Source: SIG565 sp045594065
Lineage (GTDB): Bacteria; Bacillota; Clostridia; Oscillospirales; Acutalibacteraceae
Reading direction: 5' to 3'
NCBI GenBank assembly: GCA_045594065.1
Contig: JAZNXU010000030.1
Coordinates: forward strand, 1-64,000
Length of the DNA stretch: 64,000 nt
How positions within the stretch are numbered: position 1 is the first letter of the stretch; the number at the start of each line of letters is the position of its first letter. Below, piece after piece: positions 17,442 through 25,766 of the stretch. Below the pieces are notes generated by a model. That model was given only the letters and a program-made list of their open reading frames with translations, searched no databases and was not told where the DNA came from. The position numbers were made by a program, and so were the translations under genes.

Positions 17442-17822
17442 ATGGACGCAAAATTATTAAATCCGTCGGTGCTTTCCTTTGTGGGCGATGCCGTTTACGG
17501 GCTTTTAGTGCGTGAAAAGCTGGCTGATATAAGCCGCCCTTCGGGACAGCTGCATAACCTTTCGGTAAGGCTCGTGAATGCCGTATCTCAGGCAAAAGCC
17601 TATACTGTTATTTCCGAAGACCTTACCGAAGATGAAATTTCAGCCTTTAAAAGGGGCAGAAATTTTCATACGGGCAACACCCCTAAAAATGCAACAAAGG
17701 GAGAATATCATATTGCGACGGGGCTTGAAAGTCTGTTCGGTTATCTGCATTTGTCTGGGCAACACGCACGCATTGCAGAATTATTCGAAAAAATTTGGGA
17801 AAACTTTTCACAAGAACTCTAA
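17442..17822 (+). CDS. mrnC: Mini-ribonuclease 3
   Basis: A dimeric RNase III catalytic domain without the double-stranded RNA-binding domain; in Bacillus it matures 23S rRNA ends. The motif LSFVGDAVYGLLVRE contains the catalytic Asp, and the second acidic cluster is in ATGLESLFGYLHL. From ATG 17442 the protein has 126 residues. A frame opening at 17400 overlaps obg and lacks a ribosome binding site, whereas GAGGG lies 7 bases before 17442. Confidence 0.9.
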   Translation: MDAKLLNPSVLSFVGDAVYGLLVREKLADISRPSGQLHNLSVRLVNAVSQAKAYTVISEDLTEDEISAFKRGRNFHTGNTPKNATKGEYHIATGLESLFGYLHLSGQHARIAELFEKIWENFSQEL

Positions 17823-17836
17823 GTAGGTGAGATTTT

Positions 17837-18682
17837 GTGAAAAAATACAGGTATATTAAGGATATTATTTATTGGGTGGTTGGCTGCAGTATATACTCTG
17901 TAGCCGTAACGGCACTGATATCTCCCAATGAAATTTCCCCAGGTGGCTTTACGGGTATTGCCACTGCAGTAGCTCGGCTTTCTGCCTTGCCTGCAGGCAC
18001 AATATTATTAACCCTTAATATACCGCTTTTGATAATAGCCTATAAAAAACTCGGCGGCGGTTTTACACTAAAAACCGTCGCCGTTACCTTTCTTTTATCA
18101 ACCACCCTCAATATTTCCGAAAGCTTAGTTCCCGCTTATGTTGTAAACCCCATTTTAGCGGCGGTTTTCGGCGGTATTGTTTCGGGCTTTGGGCTGTCTT
18201 TAATACTGCTTCGCGGGGCAACCACGGGCGGAGTAGATGTTGTCGCTATGATAATAAACAGCCGCCGTCCGCAATTTTCTCTCGGGCGTATTATAATGCT
18301 CTTTGATTTTGCGGTAGTAGCCTTTGCCGCACTTGTTTATCACAATATAGAAAGTGCGCTGTACAGTGTAATTACCATATACGCCGCCGCTCGCATTATG
18401 GACGGTGTGCTTTACGGCGGTGACAGAGGTAAAATACTCTTTATTGTAAGCGAGCTTGCCGATAAAATCTCCGAAACAGTTGGCACAGAGCTTCGCCGAG
18501 GTGTCACACGGTTATCAGCCCGCGGCGGATTTACGGGGCAGGAAAAGCCTATGCTTATCTGCGCTGTCAGAAAGCACGAAGTTTCCCCCTTGCTTTTTAT
18601 AATTCGCGAAATTGACCCGACCGCGTTTACTGTTGTTTCCGATGCAGGTGAGATAATAGGAGAGGGCTTTAAAAAATATTAG
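17837..18682 (+). CDS. YitT family membrane protein
   Basis: A DUF161/DUF2179 protein of unknown function. Five or six membrane segments span about residues 10-175 (SIYSVAVTALISPN, GTILLTLNIPLLIIAY, AVFGGIVSGFGLSLILLRG). A soluble DUF2179 domain follows (GVTRLSARGGFTGQEKPML to the end), related to small PII-like ferredoxin folds. The start is GTG at 17837 behind AGGTGAG. It appears to be the last gene of the obg transcription unit, because dut has its own promoter immediately after. Confidence 0.88.
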   Translation: MKKYRYIKDIIYWVVGCSIYSVAVTALISPNEISPGGFTGIATAVARLSALPAGTILLTLNIPLLIIAYKKLGGGFTLKTVAVTFLLSTTLNISESLVPAYVVNPILAAVFGGIVSGFGLSLILLRGATTGGVDVVAMIINSRRPQFSLGRIIMLFDFAVVAFAALVYHNIESALYSVITIYAAARIMDGVLYGGDRGKILFIVSELADKISETVGTELRRGVTRLSARGGFTGQEKPMLICAVRKHEVSPLLFIIREIDPTAFTVVSDAGEIIGEGFKKY

Positions 18683-18685
18683 CTA

Positions 18686-18714
18686 TTGATTTTATATCGA
18701 AATATTGGTAAAAT
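18686..18714 (+). promoter_or_regulatory. Promoter of dut
   Basis: TTGATT (18686-18691), a 17-base spacer and TAAAAT (18709-18714), just after the yitT-family stop codon and 33 bases before the dut start. Confidence 0.65.
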
Positions 18715-18746
18715 TAACTTAGAAAATATTAATCGGAGTTGATTCT

Positions 18747-19187
18747 ATGCCAACAGTTAATGTTAAAAAATTAAAAGCTAATGCAGTAATTCCAACCTAT
18801 GGTTCTGAGTTTGCCGCAGGTGCCGACCTTTACGCTTGTCTTGATGCCGATATTACCATTGGCTCGGGGGACACAGTTTTAATTCCAACAGGCATTGCAC
18901 TCGAAGTGCCTGTAGGCTATGCGGGGCTTATCTATGCGAGAAGCGGCATTGCCTCAAAAAGAGGTCTTGCCCCTGCAAACAAGGTAGGCGTTGTTGATGC
19001 CGATTATCGTGGCGAGGTTATGGTAGCTCTTCATAACCATTCGAACGCACCCCAAACAGTGGGTAAGGATGAGCGCATAGCACAGATGGTAATAGCACCG
19101 TTTTTAGCTGTGGATTTTAATGAGGTCGATGAACTCGAAGACACTGTTCGCGGTGCAGGCGGATTCGGCTCAACTGGGAGGAAATAA
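18747..19187 (+). CDS. dut: Deoxyuridine 5'-triphosphate nucleotidohydrolase
   Basis: Hydrolyses dUTP to dUMP and pyrophosphate, keeping uracil out of DNA and feeding dTMP synthesis. All five motifs of trimeric dUTPases are visible: AAGADLYA (I), YARSGIASKRG (II), GVVDADYRGE (III), ERIAQMVI (IV) and RGAGGFGSTG (V). The length of 146 residues is normal. CGGAG precedes the ATG, and the esterase gene starts 2 bases after the stop. Confidence 0.96.
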   Translation: MPTVNVKKLKANAVIPTYGSEFAAGADLYACLDADITIGSGDTVLIPTGIALEVPVGYAGLIYARSGIASKRGLAPANKVGVVDADYRGEVMVALHNHSNAPQTVGKDERIAQMVIAPFLAVDFNEVDELEDTVRGAGGFGSTGRK

Positions 19188-19189
19188 TT

Positions 19190-19936
19190 ATGGCTTTAAT
19201 CACATTAAAAGTTTTTTCCGAAAGTCTTGGAAAGCAGACCGAAATCAGTGTTATTATTCCGCAAAACCGCAATAGCGGTCAGATAGGAGTTGAAAATAAG
19301 GCGGCAAAAAAATACAAATGCCTCTATCTGCTTCACGGACTCAGCGACGATAACACTAACTGGATGCGCCTTTCCTCCATTGAACGCTATGCCTCGCGTT
19401 ATGACCTTGCCGTTATAATGCCAAACGGCGATAAAAGTTTTTATACAAATATTCAGGGCGGCTATAATTACTATGAATTTGTAGCGAAAGAATTGCCGAG
19501 TATTATAAGGGAATATCTCCCTGTATCGGAAAAACGAGAGGATAATTTTATCGGTGGACTTTCAATGGGTGGATACGGAGCCTTAAAAATCGGACTTCGT
19601 GAATGTAATAATTTTAGCAAAATAATTGCGCTTTCTCCCTGTGGAGATATAAAAAATCTTGGTGAACAGATTGGCGTTTTGAAATCGATATTTGGCGCGG
19701 ATATGACCGTTCCGGAAGCCGACGATGTGCTTTATCTTGCCGAAAATTGTGAAAATAGACCTAAAGTGTTTATGGCTATAGGCACAGAGGACTTTTTGTA
19801 TGATAACAACAAGCCTGTTCGCAAAAAATTCGAAGATTTAGATTATGATTTCACCTATTTAGAGCAAAGCGGCTCGCATAATTGGAACTTTTGGGATGAA
19901 TACATAGAAAAAGCATTAGTATGGCTTTATGAATAA
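19190..19936 (+). CDS. Alpha/beta-hydrolase esterase (FrmB/EstA-like)
   Basis: A PF00756-type esterase. The nucleophile elbow is GGLSMGGYGALK, the oxyanion region is YLLHGLSDDNTNW, the acid is probably the Asp in GTEDFLYDNN and the base the His in SGSHNWNFWDEY. The family includes S-formylglutathione hydrolases and tributyrin or feruloyl esterases, and the natural substrate cannot be told here. GGGAGG lies before the ATG. It is co-transcribed with dut and ends at a strong bidirectional terminator. Confidence 0.85.
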   Translation: MALITLKVFSESLGKQTEISVIIPQNRNSGQIGVENKAAKKYKCLYLLHGLSDDNTNWMRLSSIERYASRYDLAVIMPNGDKSFYTNIQGGYNYYEFVAKELPSIIREYLPVSEKREDNFIGGLSMGGYGALKIGLRECNNFSKIIALSPCGDIKNLGEQIGVLKSIFGADMTVPEADDVLYLAENCENRPKVFMAIGTEDFLYDNNKPVRKKFEDLDYDFTYLEQSGSHNWNFWDEYIEKALVWLYE

Positions 19937-19962
19937 AACTGTCGAAGGCAATATCACTAAAT

Positions 19963-20004
19963 AAAAACACTACCCGAAAAGAGGTTTTTCGGGTAGTGTT
20001 TTTT
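19963..20004. terminator. Bidirectional terminator between esterase and guaB
   Basis: A perfect 17-bp stem (about 19964-19980 with 19985-20001) has an A run before it and a T run after it, so it works for both converging genes. Confidence 0.92.
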
Positions 20005-20044
20005 ATGGCGTTATAAGCGGGGGATTTGTGTGCCAAATTCCCCT

Positions 20045-21550
20045 TTATTTATGAATGTTTCCGCTTTCCTTGGTAATTACATCGTGAGCGCCGCCCTCAA
20101 TAATGCTGGTTGCACTAACAAGGGTAAGCTTTGCTTTCTGCTGTAATTCGGGGATGGTCAGCGCGCCGCAGTTACACATTGTAGAGCGTACCTTAGCAAG
20201 TGATATTGCTACATTATCTTTAAGCGAGCCGGCATATGGTACATATGAGTCAACGCCCTCTTCGAAGGATAGCTTCTTGTCGCCACCTAAGTCATATCTC
20301 TGCCAGTTGCGGGCGCGGTTAGAGCCCTCGCCCCAATATTCTTTAACATAGGAGCCGTTAACCATAAGTTTGTTTGTCGGGCTTTCGTCAAAGCGTGCGA
20401 AGTAACGGCCAAGCATCATAAAGTCAGCGCCCATTGCAAGAGCAAGTGTCATATGATGGTCGTGAACAATACCGCCGTCAGAGCATACGGGAATGTATAC
20501 ACCGTGCTTCTCATAGTATTCGTCGCGCGCCTTGCATACATCGATAAGCGCCGTAGCCTGTCCGCGACCGATACCCTTGGTTTCACGGGTTATACAGATT
20601 GAGCCACCGCCGATACCAACCTTAATAAAGTCAGCACCTGCGTCTGCTAAGAAGTTAAAGCCGTCAGCGTCAACAACATTACCTGCACCAATCTTAATCT
20701 TGTCGCCGTACTTTTCGCGGGCAAATTTAAGTGTTCTTGCCTGCCACTCGCTAAAGCCCTCGGAAGAGTCGATACAAAGCACATCTGCGCCTGCCTCAAT
20801 AAGGGCGGGAATACGCTCTTCATAGTCGCGGGTGTTAATACCTGCACCTACGACATAGCGTTTGCTTGCGTCAAGCAGCTCAAGCGGGTTTTTCTTATGT
20901 AAATCATAGTCCTTGCGGAAAACTATCGACTGCAGGCAGCCGTTTTTATCAATAACGGGAAGTGCGTTTAATTTATTATCCCAAATAATGTTGTTAGCTT
21001 CTTTAAGAGTAACATCATCGTAGGCGTAGATGAGTTTCTCGAATGGAGTCATAAATTCGCTTACCTTGGTGGCGGGGTCCATACGGCTGACTCTGTAGTC
21101 ACGACTTGTAACAATACCTAATAGTTTGCCGTGAGCAGTTCCGTCTTCAGTTACAGCCACGGTGGAGAAGCCGTTTTCCTCTTTAAGAGCGATAATGTCA
21201 GCAAGTGTCTGGTCGGGTTTAATGTTGGAAGCACTTGTAACAAAGCCTGCCTTAAAGTTCTTGGCGCGGGCAACCATTGCTGCTTCGTCTTCGATCGACT
21301 GTGAGCCGTATATAAAGGATACGCCGCCCTCTTTAGCAAGTGCCACTGCGAGCTTTTCACCTGATACAGACTGCATTATAGCAGATACCATAGGAATATT
21401 GAGTGAAATTGCAGGCTCTTCGCCCTTTTTAAATTTTACAAGCGGGGTCTTTAATGATACATTCGCAGGAATGCACTCAGCCGAAGAATAGCCGGGTACT
21501 AACAGGTACTCATTAAAGGTGTGTGAAACATTTTCAAAATAATAAGCCAT
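20045..21550 (-). CDS. guaB: Inosine-5'-monophosphate dehydrogenase
   Basis: Oxidises IMP to XMP, the committed step of GMP synthesis. Residues 1-95 and 220-501 form the TIM barrel, with two CBS domains inserted between (VSEFMTPFEKLIYAYDD). The catalytic Cys is in GIGGGSICITRE, and the flap carries RNWQRYDLGG. I place the start at 21550 because GGAGG lies 7 bases upstream; the open frame continues about 100 codons further, but that part is promoter DNA. From memory, the sequence is strikingly close to the Tritrichomonas foetus enzyme (GRYFAR, YWGEGS, MCNCGALTIP). GMP reductase is excluded by the CBS domains. Confidence 0.92.
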   Translation of the reverse strand: MAYYFENVSHTFNEYLLVPGYSSAECIPANVSLKTPLVKFKKGEEPAISLNIPMVSAIMQSVSGEKLAVALAKEGGVSFIYGSQSIEDEAAMVARAKNFKAGFVTSASNIKPDQTLADIIALKEENGFSTVAVTEDGTAHGKLLGIVTSRDYRVSRMDPATKVSEFMTPFEKLIYAYDDVTLKEANNIIWDNKLNALPVIDKNGCLQSIVFRKDYDLHKKNPLELLDASKRYVVGAGINTRDYEERIPALIEAGADVLCIDSSEGFSEWQARTLKFAREKYGDKIKIGAGNVVDADGFNFLADAGADFIKVGIGGGSICITRETKGIGRGQATALIDVCKARDEYYEKHGVYIPVCSDGGIVHDHHMTLALAMGADFMMLGRYFARFDESPTNKLMVNGSYVKEYWGEGSNRARNWQRYDLGGDKKLSFEEGVDSYVPYAGSLKDNVAISLAKVRSTMCNCGALTIPELQQKAKLTLVSATSIIEGGAHDVITKESGNIHK

Positions 21551-21583
21551 TTTATTTGCCTCCATATTAATTTTATTTTTACA

Positions 21584-21613
21584 ATTATACGGCAAAATGA
21601 GGTCTAAAGTCAA
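21584..21613 (-). promoter_or_regulatory. Promoter of guaB
   Basis: On the minus strand TTGACT (21613-21608) and TATAAT (21589-21584) are 18 bases apart, 34 bases upstream of the chosen guaB start. This supports the short N-terminus. Confidence 0.75.
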
Positions 21614-21694
21614 TATCGCAAACATAAAAAAATACTGAAAATATTGGAATAATATATATAAAATATAAAAAATTAAAAAAACTGAAAAAATAAC

Positions 21695-21723
21695 TTGCAT
21701 TGCAAAAAGCTTTGTGGTATAAT
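21695..21723 (+). promoter_or_regulatory. Promoter of rpsB-tsf
   Basis: TTGCAT (21695-21700), a 17-base spacer and TATAAT (21718-21723) with an extended TG motif just upstream. The transcript would have a leader of about 120 bases. Confidence 0.75.
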
Positions 21724-21730
21724 TTATCAG

Positions 21731-21853
21731 CTGTCTTATAGGCAGTAGAATATTACACACATTCCGTTTGATGCAGTAGGTGCTGCCGCTGATACACGGC
21801 AGAAACTGTAAACTGTAAGCGGGATGGAGGAAAAACCTCAGGAGGAAAAACAA
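21731..21853 (+). promoter_or_regulatory. Structured leader of rpsB, possible S2 autoregulation
   Basis: Three short hairpins can form: around 21732-21747, a CTGCCG/CGGCAG stem around 21783-21803, and GAGG/CCTC around 21827-21839 next to the ribosome binding site AGGAGG. Such leaders of ribosomal protein genes often mediate feedback control. That is inference; I cannot match it to a known family by eye. Confidence 0.45.
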
Positions 21854-22621
21854 ATGGCAGTAGTATCAATGAAACAGTTGCTCGAAGCAGGTGTACACTT
21901 CGGTCACCAGACAAGAAGATGGAACCCCAAAATGGCTCCCTACATCTTTACCGAGCGCAACGGCATCTACATTATCGACCTTCAGAAAACCGTTAAGAAG
22001 TTAAACGAAGCTTACTTCTTTGCTCGTGACATCGTAGCAAACGGCGGCGATATTCTTTTCGTAGGTACCAAAAAGCAGGCTCAGGATTCTGTAAAGGAAG
22101 AAGCAATCCGTTGCGAGATGCCTTTCGTAAACGCGCGTTGGCTCGGCGGTATGCTCACAAACTTCACCACAATCCGCGGCAGAATCAGAAGACTTAAACA
22201 GCTTCGTGAAATGGAAGAAAACGGTACATTCGACCTTCTCCCCAAAAAGGAAGTTGCAGGACTTAGACTCGAAATCGAGAAGCTTGAGAAGTTCCTTGGC
22301 GGTATTGAAAATATGAACAAAATTCCGGGCGCACTCTTCATTGTTGACCCGAGAAAAGAAAGAATTGCTGTTGCAGAGGCTAAGAAACTCGGTATTCCGA
22401 TTATCGCAATCTGCGACACTAACTGTGACCCCGATGAGGTTGACGCTGTAATTCCGGGTAACGATGATGCTATCCGTGCAGTAAAGCTCATCGCTGAGAC
22501 TATTGCATCAGCAGTAATCGAGGCTCGTCAGGGCGAGCAGGGCGCTGCTGAAGAATCTGCAGAGGCTGCTGAAGAAGTAGCTGAAGAGGTAGCAGAAGAA
22601 GCAGTAGAAGCTGCTGAATAA
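21854..22621 (+). CDS. rpsB: 30S ribosomal protein S2
   Basis: Typical S2: MKQLLEAGVHFGHQTRRWNP at the start, then RWLGGMLTNF and the PGALFIVDPRKE segment. ATG 21854 lies 8 bases after AGGAGG; a frame opening at 21824 runs through the leader and is rejected. The last 25 residues are a run of Glu and Ala, a common low-complexity tail. tsf follows after 32 bases, the standard pairing. Confidence 0.97.
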   Translation: MAVVSMKQLLEAGVHFGHQTRRWNPKMAPYIFTERNGIYIIDLQKTVKKLNEAYFFARDIVANGGDILFVGTKKQAQDSVKEEAIRCEMPFVNARWLGGMLTNFTTIRGRIRRLKQLREMEENGTFDLLPKKEVAGLRLEIEKLEKFLGGIENMNKIPGALFIVDPRKERIAVAEAKKLGIPIIAICDTNCDPDEVDAVIPGNDDAIRAVKLIAETIASAVIEARQGEQGAAEESAEAAEEVAEEVAEEAVEAAE

Positions 22622-22653
22622 AAAAATAACAAAATATTCAGGAGGAAATTGAA

Positions 22654-23565
22654 ATGGCTTTTACAGCAAAAGACGTACAGGCATTACGTGAGAAAACCGG
22701 CTGCGGTATGATGGACTGCAAAAAAGCACTTACCGAGTGTGACGGCAATATGGATGCAGCTGTTGACTATTTAAGAGAAAAGGGCTTAGCTTCTCAGGCT
22801 AAAAAGGCTGGTCGTGTAGCTGCTGAGGGTACCGTTTGCGCTATCGTTAAGGACGGCGTTGGTGCTCTTGTAGAAATGAATGCTGAAACCGACTTCGTTG
22901 CTAACGGTGCTGAATTTAAGGCACTTGCAGAGAAGATTACCGAAATCGTTATTGAGCAGAATCCTGCTGATATGGATGCTCTGCTTGCTTGCACTAAAGA
23001 CGGTCAGACCGTTGAAGAGATGGTACAGGAGTTATTCCTTGCTATTCGCGAGAACATCAAGGTTCGTCGCTTTGCTCGTTTCGAGGGCAAGCTCGTGTCT
23101 TATGTTCACGGCGGCGGTAAAATCGGCGTTATGGTTAAGTTCGAAACCGAGGCTGATGCTGATAATGCAGAACTTGTTGCTATGGGTAAGAATGTTGCAA
23201 TGCAGATTGCCGCTATGAATCCTGCCTATCTTGATGAGGCTTCTGTTCCTGCAGAGGTAATAGAGAAAGAAAAGGAAATCCTTATTGCTCAGATGAAGGA
23301 AGACCCGAAAATGGCTAACAAGCCCGAGATGGTTCTTGCTAAGATTGTTGATGGTAAAATCGGCAAATACTATAAAGAGAACTGCTTAGTTGACCAGCAG
23401 TATGTTATCGACGGTGACCTTACCGTTGGTAAGTATATTGAATCTGTTGCAAAGAACATCGGCACTGCTGTTAAGATTGATTCTTTCGTTCGTTTCGAAA
23501 AAGGCGAGGGAATTGAAAAGCGTGTTGACGATTTCGCAAACGAAGTTGCAAGTATGATTAAATAA
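22654..23565 (+). CDS. tsf: Elongation factor Ts
   Basis: Exchanges GDP for GTP on EF-Tu. The N-terminal UBA-like domain carries VQALREKTGCGMMDCKKAL. The TDFVAN motif that contacts the EF-Tu nucleotide site is near residue 80. The core and dimerisation domains follow to residue 303, normal for this family. AGGAGG lies upstream of the ATG, and a terminator follows 12 bases after the stop. Confidence 0.97.
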   Translation: MAFTAKDVQALREKTGCGMMDCKKALTECDGNMDAAVDYLREKGLASQAKKAGRVAAEGTVCAIVKDGVGALVEMNAETDFVANGAEFKALAEKITEIVIEQNPADMDALLACTKDGQTVEEMVQELFLAIRENIKVRRFARFEGKLVSYVHGGGKIGVMVKFETEADADNAELVAMGKNVAMQIAAMNPAYLDEASVPAEVIEKEKEILIAQMKEDPKMANKPEMVLAKIVDGKIGKYYKENCLVDQQYVIDGDLTVGKYIESVAKNIGTAVKIDSFVRFEKGEGIEKRVDDFANEVASMIK

Positions 23566-23576
23566 GACTCAAGCTC

Positions 23577-23613
23577 AAAATTCCGCATTCCTTTAAGGAT
23601 GCGGAATTTTTTT
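23577..23613 (+). terminator. Rho-independent terminator after tsf
   Basis: A stem of about 14 pairs with one bulged T (23577-23591 with 23597-23610) and a 5-base loop is followed by a T run. Confidence 0.88.
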
Positions 23614-23647
23614 GTATTAAGTATTTGTAAATAAGCAGTAATTTTAA

Positions 23648-23676
23648 TTGACTTTAATAATAATATATTTTATAAT
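23648..23676 (+). promoter_or_regulatory. Promoter of pyrH
   Basis: TTGACT (23648-23653), a 17-base spacer and TATAAT (23671-23676), 33 bases before the pyrH start. It probably drives the long pyrH-to-polC cluster. Confidence 0.78.
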
Positions 23677-23708
23677 ATAAAAGATAAAAAAAGTTAGGAT
23701 GTGTAATT

Positions 23709-24413
23709 ATGCAACCAACATACAAAAGAGTATTAATTAAGCTGTCCGGAGAGGCTCTCGCGGGCGAAAAGGGCACAGGAATTGATTTTGATAAGGTGCT
23801 TGATGTTTGCAAAGCTATTAAAAAATGCGTCCAAATGGGCGTTCAGGTAGCGCTTGTTGTAGGCGGTGGCAACTTCTGGCGCGGTCGCTCGAGCGGACAG
23901 ATGGACCGCACCCGTGCTGACCATATGGGAATGCTCGCAACCGTTATTAACGCCTTAGGCCTTGCTGACGGACTTGAGCAGGTAGGTCTTGTTGCCCGCG
24001 TTGAAACCGCCATTGAAATGCGCGCCATTGCAGAGCCCTATATCAGAAACCGCGCTGTTCGCCACTTAGAAAAGGGCAGAGTTGTGGTTTTTGGCTGCGG
24101 AACGGGTAACCCATTCTTCTCAACCGATACCGGTGCGGCTCTTCGTGCTGCCGAAATCGGTGCCGATATTATATTTAAAGCCACTAATGTTGACGGCGTT
24201 TATGATTCTGACCCCAAAAAGAACCCCGATGCTAAAAAGTTCGATACCCTTTCTTACATTGATGTTCTCAACAAGGGGCTTCACGTTATGGACAGTACCG
24301 CGGCTTCACTTTGTATGGATAACGAAATTCCGATTCTTGTTTTCAATCTTGATGACCCCGAGAACATTGTAAGAGCAATGCAGGGCGAAACAATCGGTAC
24401 AGTAGTTAAATAA
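23709..24413 (+). CDS. pyrH: UMP kinase
   Basis: Amino-acid-kinase-fold enzyme that phosphorylates UMP to UDP. Motifs are KLSGEALAGEKGTGID at the start, VVGGGNFWRGRSS, and DTGAALRAAEIGADI with KATNVDGVYDSDPK for the nucleotide site. The length of 234 residues is normal. It is followed by frr, the conserved pyrH-frr pairing, with the frr ribosome binding site directly after the stop. Confidence 0.96.
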   Translation: MQPTYKRVLIKLSGEALAGEKGTGIDFDKVLDVCKAIKKCVQMGVQVALVVGGGNFWRGRSSGQMDRTRADHMGMLATVINALGLADGLEQVGLVARVETAIEMRAIAEPYIRNRAVRHLEKGRVVVFGCGTGNPFFSTDTGAALRAAEIGADIIFKATNVDGVYDSDPKKNPDAKKFDTLSYIDVLNKGLHVMDSTAASLCMDNEIPILVFNLDDPENIVRAMQGETIGTVVK

Positions 24414-24431
24414 TTGTTTGGAGGAGAATTT

Positions 24432-24986
24432 ATGAATACCGTAATTAACAATACTCAGGAAAAAATGGAAAAAACAATCGCCGCTCTCGAGCGCGATTAT
24501 AAGGCAGTTCGTATAGGCCGTGCAACACCCGCCGTTCTTGACAGAATATCGGTTGACTATTACGGCGTGCCCACACCTATTCAGCAGATGGCTGCTATAT
24601 CCGTTCCCGAGCCCAGAATGCTTCAGATTCAGCCGTGGGACGCTTCAACCTTAAAGGAAATTGAAAAGGCTATTCAGCAGTCGGATATCGGCATTAATCC
24701 GCAGAACGACGGTAGAATTATCCGCCTTGTTTTCCCGCCGCTTACAGAGGAAAGACGTAAAGAGGTTGTAAAAGAGGTTCGCAAAACTGCAGAGGACAGT
24801 AAGGTTGCTGTTCGCAACACCCGTCGTGATGCCCTTGAAAAATTAAAGGCTATGAAGAAAAATTCTGAAATAACCGAAGACGATCAGGCAAATGGCGAAA
24901 AGAAAATTCAAAACTTAACCGATAAGTTCTGCAAGGAGATTGACGACCTTGCGGCTGCAAAAGAAAAGGAAATTTTAGAAATCTAA
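24432..24986 (+). CDS. frr: Ribosome recycling factor
   Basis: With EF-G it splits post-termination ribosomes. The hallmark VRIGRATPAVLDRISVDYYG and the LTEERRKEVVKEVRK helix are present. From ATG 24432 it has 184 residues, the family norm. A frame from TTG 24414 lies upstream of GGAGGAG and is therefore not the start. A terminator stands between it and uppS. Confidence 0.96.
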   Translation: MNTVINNTQEKMEKTIAALERDYKAVRIGRATPAVLDRISVDYYGVPTPIQQMAAISVPEPRMLQIQPWDASTLKEIEKAIQQSDIGINPQNDGRIIRLVFPPLTEERRKEVVKEVRKTAEDSKVAVRNTRRDALEKLKAMKKNSEITEDDQANGEKKIQNLTDKFCKEIDDLAAAKEKEILEI

Positions 24987-25009
24987 AATTAGAATCGGAC
25001 AATTTAAGT

Positions 25010-25045
25010 GCCATCAGGTGTGGGCAACGCGCCTGATGGCTTTTT
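25010..25045 (+). terminator. Intra-cluster terminator between frr and uppS
   Basis: An 11-bp stem (25010-25020 with 25030-25040, one G-U) and five T, ending just 14 bases before the uppS start. There is no space for a promoter after it, so it probably reduces rather than blocks expression of the lipid and isoprenoid genes downstream. Confidence 0.8.
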
Positions 25046-25058
25046 GAAAGGTGTTAAT

Positions 25059-25763
25059 ATGTTTTCAAAAAACCAAGAGCGTTTAATCCCACAGCACATC
25101 GCTATTATTATGGACGGTAACGGCAGATGGGCAAAGAAAAGAGGATTACCCCGAAACGCGGGTCACGCGGCTGGCTCTAAAAAGTTTAAGGATATTGCCC
25201 GCTATTGCAACAAAATTGGCGTTAAATATTTAACGGTTTATGCCTTTTCAACCGAGAATTGGCGCAGACCCCCCGAGGAAGTTAAGGGGATTATGAATAT
25301 TTTGCGCGACTATTTAAAGGACTCTAAAAATTACATAAAAGAGAACATTAGGCTATCCTTTATAGGGGACAGAACTCCTTTGCCCGAGGATATAAAGGAA
25401 TTAATGATTACAGCCGAGAAAGATTCTGAGAATGCTACGGGGCTTAAATGCTATATAGCCGTTAATTACGGCGGCAGAGATGAAATTGTTAACGCCGTAA
25501 AAGAACTGGTTGCAGGTGGAGTATCCCCACAGGATATTACAGAGGATATGATATCCTCACACCTTTACACTAAGGATTATCCCGACCCAGAGCTTATTAT
25601 AAGACCCAGCGGAGAGCTCAGACTTTCCAACTTTCTTATCTGGCAGTCGGCTTACAGTGAATTCTGGTTTTCCGATGTACTTTGGCCCGACTTCTCCTAT
25701 AGCGATTTAGACAGAGCCATTGATGATTACAATAAAAGAAACCGCCGTTTCGGAGGAGTATAA
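25059..25763 (+). CDS. uppS: Isoprenyl (undecaprenyl) diphosphate synthase
   Basis: cis-Prenyltransferase that makes the C55 carrier lipid for peptidoglycan. The motif IAIIMDGNGRWAKKRG contains the catalytic Asp; NYGGRDEI and the C-terminal RPSGELRLSNFLIWQS and WPDF segments are typical. I start it at ATG 25059 behind GAAAGG, giving 234 residues; the frame further upstream runs through the terminator hairpin. The next gene, cdsA, follows after 3 bases. Confidence 0.95.
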   Translation: MFSKNQERLIPQHIAIIMDGNGRWAKKRGLPRNAGHAAGSKKFKDIARYCNKIGVKYLTVYAFSTENWRRPPEEVKGIMNILRDYLKDSKNYIKENIRLSFIGDRTPLPEDIKELMITAEKDSENATGLKCYIAVNYGGRDEIVNAVKELVAGGVSPQDITEDMISSHLYTKDYPDPELIIRPSGELRLSNFLIWQSAYSEFWFSDVLWPDFSYSDLDRAIDDYNKRNRRFGGV

Positions 25764-25766
25764 TTT

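Noticed and set aside
20045..21550. GMP reductase as the identity of the minus-strand gene
   Set aside because: The CBS domain insert and the 501-residue length fit IMP dehydrogenase.
21551..21853. About 100-codon N-terminal extension of guaB
   Set aside because: It runs through the guaB promoter (21584-21613) and the divergent rpsB promoter and leader; GGAGG sits 7 bases before the inner ATG at 21550.
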